From CAIKHN01 sp964394565 (GTDB lineage: Bacteria; Patescibacteriota; Patescibacteriia; UBA9934): a stretch of 11,741 bases of DNA. The notes under the pieces were generated by a model, which did not search any database, was not told where the DNA came from, and saw nothing but the letters and a program-made list of their open reading frames with translations. This document shows positions 1-5,456 of the stretch, one piece after another. Position 1 is the first letter of the stretch. Every line of letters starts with the position of its first letter. The stretch is from contig CAYMYA010000021.1 in assembly GCA_964394565.1 (NCBI GenBank), positions 1-11,741 of the forward strand, in the 5' to 3' direction. Both the position numbers and the translations under genes were made by a program.

Positions 1-1
1 C

Positions 2-3000
2 CATTGGATTGAATCTGAGGATGTCGCAACGGACTACGCTGGCTCTTCATGGGCATCACGTGTCCAGGATGTTCCAGATGTGTTCTTCACAGATTACACC
101 GTAGGATCGTCACTCATGGAAGCAACGGCCTTTGACGGCATGTTGTACATGGATGGTGGTAGCTACTACCTTTCTTGGAACGGTGAAGCACGTATGGTCA
201 GCTCTGCTGGCCGCAGTGCAAACGGTCTCCAGTCTGAGTTCTTCCTCTCCGGCGATGGCATCGACGCAAGCAGCTTGTCTGCTGGCAGCGACATCACGGA
301 TGAAGTACTCGCAGTTATGGATGCCGCACAGACCGAAACAAGCGAAGGCACAGCAACTGGTGATGTGAGCGTTTCGCTCGCGTCGTCCTCTGTCGCAGCT
401 TCAACCGTTCCAGACGCAGCGTCTGGTGTGGAGGTTGCAACCTTCAAATTCACTGCGGGTGATGCAGCAACCGTTGATGTGATCAACGTGTCGCTCATGG
501 GTCTTGCAGCAACGTCCGATATCGCATCGAGCGGCGCATACCTTTACGAAGGCAGCGAGCGTTTGACCGATGGAAAGAGCTTCAACTCTTCAACACGTCA
601 GGCAATCTTCGGTTCCCTCAACCTCGACTTTGCAGCTGGCGAAACCCGCTACTTCACGGTCGTTCTTGATATGGCAAACGCCGGAACAACCACCACCTTC
701 TCGGTGGGTATCGAAGATGATTCCGATGTTGAATCAAGTGGCGATGTTACTGGTTCATTCCCAGTTGAGGGAAACACCATGAGCATCGTGAACTCGAGTG
801 TTGGTAGTGTGACCATCATCGATACGGGTTCCCTTTCGAACCCAGTCCTTGGTGAGAACGACGCAACAATTTCGAAGTTCAAGTTGACTGCTGGAAGCAC
901 AGAAGACGTTTCATTTGAGCGCATCACGCTCAAGGTGAACGATGCTCCAGATCACAGCGACTACCAGCTCTGGCAGGATGGCACATGGTTGGCAGATGGT
1001 GAGTACATCGGCGACAAGCTTGTCTTGTTCGACCTTGGCTCGAATGCATTCGCAATCGAAAAGGGTGCAGACCGCACCTTTGACGTGACCGCCGATATCG
1101 GTGGAAACTCTGCAGACACCATCACCACGCACTTGGACAACGGCGCAGACCTCTACGTTGTTGGATCAGACTTCGGATACGGAGTCACCGTCACTGACGA
1201 CGACTTCGACACCGCAGCTGAGGGTTCTTCTGTCACCATTCAGGGTGGAGAGCTCACAGTATCGTTCTCCGGTCCTTCCGCAGTGGATGTCAGCAGCTCT
1301 GCAGAGAACTTCTCGCTCTTCGAGGGTACTCTTGCTGCAGAACGCACCATGACCATCACGGCAATGCCATTCAACCTTGCAATGTCAGAAGCGGATTCGG
1401 CAAATGACTCGACTTTCGAGCACGACCCAATCTCGGATATTCGCATCGTGAATGCAGATACCGGCGCATTGCTCTCAGGTCCACTTGACCTCGCAGCAAC
1501 TGCAGATGGTGACGTCGCAGAAGTGCTTTCATTCACGGACGACTTCACAGTCGACGCGGGTGAAACGCTGAACTTCAAGGTGACTGCTGATGTGGAAACA
1601 ACAGCAGACAACAATGACACGTTCACGATTACTATGGACATGACCTCTGGTCTTACTGCCGAGGATGATGACGGTGATTCAATTACCGACATCGTTCCAG
1701 GTGCAGACTTAGCGGGTAATGCTCAGCGCATCGTGACATCTGGTTTGACGGTAACGTTGTCTTCAACCCCAACGGGAACCAAGACATACGTTCGTGGAAC
1801 CGATGACGTCCTCGCAGCATCCTTCAACCTTGCAGCAGCAAGTGGTGGAGATATCGAGGTCACTGACTTCTCGCCAACCGTGAAGGTTGACGAAGACGGC
1901 GGTGGAACGTACGCAACCGGAACAGAAGGCAGCACAGATTCCACAGCTCGCATCACGTCATGCTCCATCTACGATGGCACAACGTTGGTTGCTGGCCCAG
2001 AATCGATCTCAACCGCTGCTTCCGGAAAGATCAACTTCACGGACTTCTCATACTGGGTCGATGCAGGAACCACACAGACGCTTGACGTCTACTGTGACCT
2101 CGCAAACGTCAACCCAGGAACTGCAGACTTGTTCGCATGGACCATGATTGCTTCTACGGACATGACTGCCCTCGACGAGGACGGTGATTCCGCAACAGTC
2201 ACTGGCACGAACATCAACTTCGGTTCTTCGACGCCAACCATGATCATCAGCGTAACCAACGTTGGTTCGCTCGCAATCACGGCTGCGTCTGACACCCCAA
2301 ATGCTGACTTCTTGCTCACTGGAAGCTCGAACAGCACGGTATCGAAGTTCCGCTTTGACGCCACCAGCGAAGCGTTCGTCATTGACCGCTTGACGGTGAC
2401 AGAAGAAGAAGCTGAAACTGATAACGGAACTACAGATTCGAACGGATACTCGAATAACGTATCGCTTGTCACCATCAGCTACCCAGATTCAACGGGTACC
2501 ACGGTGACAGAAACTGGTGCATTGACTGGCAACGAAATCACCTTCAATGGTTTGGACTTCTACGTCGGCAAGGACGACCATGAGGAAGTAACTGTGAAGG
2601 TCAACATCTCGTCGACGGATCGCTCCGGCGGTTCGGCAACGTCGAACGAACAGGTCCGCATGGGTCTTTCGCGCGACACGACAAACGATGACCAGATTCG
2701 TGCCGTTGGCGATGGCTCTGGCCAGACGCTCGACGACGACGATATCGCTGTTGCAACCGCAACATCGTCAATGAAGGTCTTCGTGATTCGTGAGACAGCT
2801 CCAACCATCACCTTGAGCTCATCGAGCCCAGATGGAACTGGATTCACGCCAGGAAACCAGGAATCGTTCCGCTTCAACGTTGCAGCAGCAGCAGGAGAGG
2901 ATGTGGTCTTGAACAACCTCATCTTCACCTTCTCGGCAGCTGATAACGCAGCGACCGACTGGAACCAGTGTGACACGGACGTGACGGATGGCTCGCTCAT

Positions 3001-3679
3001 GCTTGCTTCCGGAGCTGACTTCAAGTTCTACAACTTGACAGAGGACAGCAGCGCATCAAGCGCATTGGCTGGAACCTACAGCTTGCTCAAGTCCACCGGT
3101 GCAGTATGTGACACAACAGATGTGGATGTCGCCTTCGTGAAGTTGGCGCTCACCACCGCAGAAGTGATTCCAGCAGGTAGCACATACGTCTACTCGCTCT
3201 GGGTCAACTCTGATTCTGCAAGTTCAGTGAACAACGACTCGTTGCAGATCGGTCTCGCAGGTGATCCAATCACCACGACCTACATCAACGTTTCGAACGC
3301 ATTGGATGACGCAGATATCGCGATCACCGCAACAACGGTGAACGTCGACTCTGGTGCTTCGTTCGCAGTCGGCGATATCGTCGGTATGGACGTGGATGAC
3401 AGCGGCGTGACGGATTCAGACGAAGAAAAGGTCCTGGTAACAGCGATCTCTTCCAATGCCTTGACCGTGATCCGCGGCTACCTCGCTTCGACCGTCGAAG
3501 CAGCTGACGCAGACGCAGACTCTGACGATTACGAAGTCACAGACGATCTCCAGCGCCTCCCAACAGCATTGTTGTGGCAGGATGACGGATCGACCTCTGT
3601 CTCGTCTTCGACACAGGAGTACTACGGTGCATACTTGGTTGATAGCCTTCCAGTTGTCGGTAACGCAATGTCGTTCTAA
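2..3679 (+). CDS. S-layer-like surface protein with tandem Ig-like repeats (5' end missing)
   Basis: The reading frame is open from the first base, so the N-terminus lies outside the window; the GTG at 80 is just an internal Val. 1225 residues are visible. Residues 1-105 (HWIESEDVA..., then VPDVFFTDYTVG and MLYMDGG) resemble the N-terminal module of Patescibacteria S-layer-like proteins. About six beta-sandwich repeats of 140-180 residues follow, at roughly 121-263, 264-416, 417-578, 579-751, 752-931 and 933 to the end. Each has an F.F.A....V....l.v strand near its start and an aG.t..f.V.aD strand near its end. The last repeat carries an inserted module (about 1106-1166, with SGASFAVGDIV and ALTVIRGYLAS). 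Four cysteines (654, 698, 990, 1036) form two pairs 44 and 46 residues apart, possible disulfides. The protein is very rich in Ser, Thr, Ala and Asp and has no C-terminal membrane anchor or sortase motif. Codons favour TTC, AAC, GCA and CCA far more than in the genes downstream, which suggests high expression. The role, structural cell-surface protein, is inferred from family resemblance. Confidence 0.85.
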   Translation, partial: HWIESEDVATDYAGSSWASRVQDVPDVFFTDYTVGSSLMEATAFDGMLYMDGGSYYLSWNGEARMVSSAGRSANGLQSEFFLSGDGIDASSLSAGSDITDEVLAVMDAAQTETSEGTATGDVSVSLASSSVAASTVPDAASGVEVATFKFTAGDAATVDVINVSLMGLAATSDIASSGAYLYEGSERLTDGKSFNSSTRQAIFGSLNLDFAAGETRYFTVVLDMANAGTTTTFSVGIEDDSDVESSGDVTGSFPVEGNTMSIVNSSVGSVTIIDTGSLSNPVLGENDATISKFKLTAGSTEDVSFERITLKVNDAPDHSDYQLWQDGTWLADGEYIGDKLVLFDLGSNAFAIEKGADRTFDVTADIGGNSADTITTHLDNGADLYVVGSDFGYGVTVTDDDFDTAAEGSSVTIQGGELTVSFSGPSAVDVSSSAENFSLFEGTLAAERTMTITAMPFNLAMSEADSANDSTFEHDPISDIRIVNADTGALLSGPLDLAATADGDVAEVLSFTDDFTVDAGETLNFKVTADVETTADNNDTFTITMDMTSGLTAEDDDGDSITDIVPGADLAGNAQRIVTSGLTVTLSSTPTGTKTYVRGTDDVLAASFNLAAASGGDIEVTDFSPTVKVDEDGGGTYATGTEGSTDSTARITSCSIYDGTTLVAGPESISTAASGKINFTDFSYWVDAGTTQTLDVYCDLANVNPGTADLFAWTMIASTDMTALDEDGDSATVTGTNINFGSSTPTMIISVTNVGSLAITAASDTPNADFLLTGSSNSTVSKFRFDATSEAFVIDRLTVTEEEAETDNGTTDSNGYSNNVSLVTISYPDSTGTTVTETGALTGNEITFNGLDFYVGKDDHEEVTVKVNISSTDRSGGSATSNEQVRMGLSRDTTNDDQIRAVGDGSGQTLDDDDIAVATATSSMKVFVIRETAPTITLSSSSPDGTGFTPGNQESFRFNVAAAAGEDVVLNNLIFTFSAADNAATDWNQCDTDVTDGSLMLASGADFKFYNLTEDSSASSALAGTYSLLKSTGAVCDTTDVDVAFVKLALTTAEVIPAGSTYVYSLWVNSDSASSVNNDSLQIGLAGDPITTTYINVSNALDDADIAITATTVNVDSGASFAVGDIVGMDVDDSGVTDSDEEKVLVTAISSNALTVIRGYLASTVEAADADADSDDYEVTDDLQRLPTALLWQDDGSTSVSSSTQEYYGAYLVDSLPVVGNAMSF

Positions 3680-3719
3680 TCGAACACATTCGGTACTGGT
3701 ACGGATCGCGTGACCATAG

Positions 3720-3753
3720 CAAAAGCCGCCCTCAGGGCGGCTTTTGTATTTTT
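3720..3753 (+). terminator. Intrinsic terminator after the surface-protein gene
   Basis: A perfect 11-bp stem pairs 3721-3731 with 3735-3745 around a TCA loop; 3720 and 3746 extend it by one pair. The run TATTTTT follows. The stem itself starts with AAAA and ends with TTTT, so it could also work on the other strand. It sits 40 bp after the stop codon of the surface-protein gene and separates it from the TPR gene. Confidence 0.88.
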
Positions 3754-3760
3754 CCTCTCC

Positions 3761-3786
3761 GTCATCCCCGCCTGCGCGGGGATGAC
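3761..3786. repeat. REP-like GC-rich palindrome
   Basis: An 11-bp perfect inverted repeat (3761-3771 with 3776-3786, arm GTCATCCCCGC) encloses a CTGC loop. It has no T-tract, so it is not an ordinary terminator. GTCATCCCCGC...GCGGGGATGAC palindromes of this style occur as dispersed intergenic repeats in many bacterial genomes. Only one copy is present in this window, so repeat status is inferred from form. A RAYT transposase gene lies 0.9 kb away, but its flanking repeats have a different sequence. Confidence 0.6.
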
Positions 3787-3817
3787 GAACACGTGATAAT
3801 CTTTCTTATTCGGATCC

Positions 3818-3846
3818 TTCACGCTTTTCCTTCTTTCCGATACACT
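3818..3846 (+). promoter_or_regulatory. Promoter of the TPR gene
   Basis: TTCACG (3818-3823) and TACACT (3841-3846) are separated by exactly 17 bp, each matching the sigma-70 consensus at four of six bases. Only 8 nt separate the -10 box from the ATG at 3855, so transcription would start at or within a few bases of the start codon. No Shine-Dalgarno is present. Confidence 0.55.
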
Positions 3847-3854
3847 ACCCTTAT

Positions 3855-4547
3855 ATGAACATTACCAGAAAACAGGTAGTTATTGGCCTTTCTTCCCTCG
3901 CGGTTCTCGCGATCATCGGGGTAGGGGTACTGTTGCGCTTCCCCCAAATCCTCGACCCGTACGCTGGGCTCACAAAAACATTGGATGTTCAGATGAGTGA
4001 TGCAACGCGACTGTTAGTGCAACAACGCCTCGAAACGACGCAGGCATCTATTGCGGCGAGTCAAAGTGCTGGGGAGGAAGTTGAAATGAATCTTTACCTC
4101 ACTGTTGCGGAACAATATTATATTCTTGGTGATCTCGTCGCGTCGCGCGAAGCGTATGAAACGTATTTGGAGATGAATCCGATTTCCTATACCGCATGGA
4201 ATGCCTATGCATCTGTATTGGAGTTTATGGGTGATTACGACACGGCTGATCTCGCATTTCGTCAAGCGATTGACGGCCGAAAGATGGAGGAATTTTACCG
4301 GGATTACGCAGAATTTTTAGCGGCGCATTACCCAGAAAAAACAGAAGAGTATAAAGCGGTTATTGATGACGCGTATACGAACCTTGGGCAAACAACCTGG
4401 ACGATGCAAGTGTTAGGCGATTGGTATTTTGCGAACAACGATTGTCGTCTCGGCCGCGATCATTATGAAGTAGCTCAAGCACTGGATCCTAGCAATACAA
4501 ACATTACGGTCGACGCAGATGAGAAATACGAACGCTGTTCCGAATAG
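3855..4547 (+). CDS. Membrane-anchored TPR-repeat protein
   Basis: The protein has 230 residues. After a short basic N-terminus (MNITRKQ), residues 8-27 form one hydrophobic helix, most likely an uncleaved anchor that leaves the rest outside the membrane. TPR-like helix pairs follow at about 77-110 (AEQYYILGDLVASREAYETYL), 111-144 (AYASVLEFMGDYDTADLAF), weakly 146-177, and 182-215 (LGDWYFANNDCRLGRDHYE). TPRs bind other proteins; no catalytic motif is visible and the partner is unknown. Two cysteines (197 and 228) near the end could form a disulfide if the domain is exported. The gene stands alone, with a terminator and promoter before it and a repeat array after it. The ATG is chosen because it starts the charged residues before the membrane segment and lies just after a -10 box. 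The exact role cannot be given. Confidence 0.85.
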   Translation: MNITRKQVVIGLSSLAVLAIIGVGVLLRFPQILDPYAGLTKTLDVQMSDATRLLVQQRLETTQASIAASQSAGEEVEMNLYLTVAEQYYILGDLVASREAYETYLEMNPISYTAWNAYASVLEFMGDYDTADLAFRQAIDGRKMEEFYRDYAEFLAAHYPEKTEEYKAVIDDAYTNLGQTTWTMQVLGDWYFANNDCRLGRDHYEVAQALDPSNTNITVDADEKYERCSE

Positions 4548-4555
4548 TTTCCTTA

Positions 4556-4619
4556 CGTCTAAGCTTCATGCAAACTAAGTTACGCTCGAACTTAGTTTCG
4601 CGCAAACTAAGTTTGCTGA
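4556..4619. repeat. Left 16-bp phased palindromic repeat array (4 units)
   Basis: Four units lie in exact 16-bp register: 4556-4571 cgtctaagcttcatgc, 4572-4587 aaactaagttacgctc, 4588-4603 gaacttagtttcgcgc and 4604-4619 aaactaagtttgctga. CTwAG is shared by all. Unit two and unit three form a perfect 10-bp inverted repeat (4572-4581 with 4589-4598); unit three also pairs with unit four (4589-4598 with 4604-4613). 4603-4615 (CAAACTAAGTTTG) is a palindrome with a single central base and recurs exactly at 5323-5335. A decayed fifth unit may overlap the TPR stop codon at 4540-4555. Stretch 4559-4581 matches 5311-5333 at 21 of 23 bases. Confidence 0.8.
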
Positions 4620-4659
4620 AATATTGAGAGTCCTTTTTATGGGCTTTTTAGTAATGGCG

Positions 4660-5238
4660 TTATTCATCGAACGTATACGTTGTTTCTCGATCTTCGATCA
4701 TATGAATGCTTGTGAGGCTATGCGTGACCCCGAAATATTCCCAGAGCATGACATCGTCGACAATGACGTTTTGTGTGAGTCCTCGGTAGTGTGGATAGCT
4801 GGACCAGTGATATGAATCGAGTTGCTGAACTGTTTTGTTTATGAGGAGATCCATGGGGTTTCGATGAATATATACCGCGATCGTTGTGAGATACGCATCG
4901 TTATTGATATGTTTTGCTTTGTATGTTGTTTCAAAGAGTCTTCCCGTTCGTGCGTGTCTTCGATTAAATGTTCTCGTGTATCTCGTCCCGATCCTCTGCA
5001 TAAATTCCGCGATGCCGTTATCGCACAATTGCTCAACAAGGAAATGAAAGTGATTTGGCATACACACGTATGCGTGAATATTTACTAGCTGTTTTCCATC
5101 TTTATTCGAATACTTACTTTTATATATCGCTGAAAGAAAATCGTCGTAATCCGTATCGTCGAGAAACGTTTTACGCTTGTCGACACCACGATTGTATACG
5201 TGATAAAACTCGCCAGTCCCAAAAGTGAGATTCCGCAT
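4660..5238 (-). CDS. REP-associated tyrosine transposase (RAYT, Y1/HUH family)
   Basis: This 192-residue protein is a single-strand DNA nuclease/transferase of the IS200-like Y1 superfamily. Visible landmarks in order are RNLTFGTGEFYHVYNRGVDK near the N-terminus; YVCMPNHFHFLVE with the HUH pair His63/His65, which holds the metal ion; RIGTRYTRTFNRR and TGRLFETTYKAK (82-108); YIHRNPM, whose Tyr123 is the likely nucleophile by analogy with IS200-type enzymes; and YHWSSYPHYRG (143-152), a hallmark of the RAYT branch. All key residues are present and the length is normal, so the enzyme looks intact. It is convergent with the TPR gene and divergent from the protease gene. No clear Shine-Dalgarno precedes the ATG (CAT at 5236-5238). 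RAYTs usually act on short hairpin repeats near their own gene; here the 16-bp palindrome arrays on both sides are the obvious candidates. Confidence 0.92.
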   Translation of the reverse strand: MRNLTFGTGEFYHVYNRGVDKRKTFLDDTDYDDFLSAIYKSKYSNKDGKQLVNIHAYVCMPNHFHFLVEQLCDNGIAEFMQRIGTRYTRTFNRRHARTGRLFETTYKAKHINNDAYLTTIAVYIHRNPMDLLINKTVQQLDSYHWSSYPHYRGLTQNVIVDDVMLWEYFGVTHSLTSIHMIEDRETTYTFDE

Positions 5239-5307
5239 AATATATCTGCGGCCAAATAAAATCCCCAGGCCTTATTCAGGGTGGGGAGCAAAATATATAA
5301 TCTCATG

Positions 5308-5355
5308 AAACTAAGCTTCGTTCAAACTAAGTTTGTGCATAACTAAGCTTGTCAG
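5308..5355. repeat. Right 16-bp phased palindromic repeat array (3 units)
   Basis: Three units lie in exact 16-bp register: 5308-5323 aaactaagcttcgttc, 5324-5339 aaactaagtttgtgca and 5340-5355 taactaagcttgtcag. All share AACTAAGyTT with the left array, and 5323-5335 is the same 13-bp palindrome as 4603-4615. Unlike the left array, no unit here carries the CTTAG version of the core, so the arms make short self-palindromes rather than 10-bp unit-to-unit hairpins. Confidence 0.8.
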
Positions 5356-5365
5356 AAGATCGGGT

Positions 5366-5400
5366 CTCGGGGAGGCTTAGCCTTGGGGAAGTCCCCGAGG
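5366..5400. other. GC-rich hairpin region with two alternative folds
   Basis: CTCGGGGA (5366-5373) can pair perfectly with TCCCCGAG (5392-5399), enclosing a small GGC-TTA-GCC hairpin. Alternatively CCTTGGGG (5381-5388) can pair with CCCCGAGG (5393-5400) around AAGT, with one G-T pair. The two folds share the 3' arm and exclude each other. The region lies just outside the right repeat array and about 57 bp before the protease start. It could be part of the mobile unit, a terminator-like element without a T-tract, or a leader structure if transcription begins upstream. Confidence 0.5.
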
Positions 5401-5437
5401 GTTTGTGCGTGCATTACTTTTTCTGTTTCGATGAATA

Positions 5438-5446
5438 TGGGATACT
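5438..5446 (+). promoter_or_regulatory. Extended -10 promoter of the protease gene
   Basis: TGGGATACT combines an extended -10 (TG at 5438-5439) with GATACT (5441-5446), four of six matches to consensus. No good -35 box lies 17 bp upstream (TTTTTC). The ATG follows after 10 nt, so the mRNA would have almost no leader. Confidence 0.4.
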
Positions 5447-5456
5447 ACGAATACCT

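Larger units (their letters stand above)
4556..5355 (-). mobile_element. RAYT transposase unit between two repeat clusters
   Basis: This stretch of about 800 bp holds one REP-associated tyrosine transposase gene on the minus strand, flanked by clusters of the same 16-bp palindrome (4556-4619 and 5308-5355). The layout recalls REP/BIME loci, where a Y1 transposase gene sits among its palindromic substrate repeats. The interior looks richer in A+T than the neighbouring genes. The outer boundaries are not defined by a visible target-site duplication, which Y1 enzymes do not make; the limits given are the outer edges of the arrays. Confidence 0.6.

Noticed and set aside
80..82. GTG at 80 as start of the surface-protein gene
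   Set aside because: The frame is open back to base 2 and the upstream residues (HWIESEDVA...) fit the family, so the gene begins outside the window.
4624..5088. Plus-strand open frames across the transposase region
   Set aside because: They are antisense shadows of the RAYT gene, with no recognisable motifs and biased only by the opposite-strand codons.
4556..5355. CRISPR array
   Set aside because: Units are 16 bp and directly adjacent, with no unique spacers of constant length and no cas genes nearby.
5349..5456. N-terminal extension of the protease frame from a TTG at 5349
   Set aside because: The extension reads through the last repeat unit and the hairpin region and would put 36 residues before an obvious signal peptide. 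The ATG at 5457 gives a standard exported protein.
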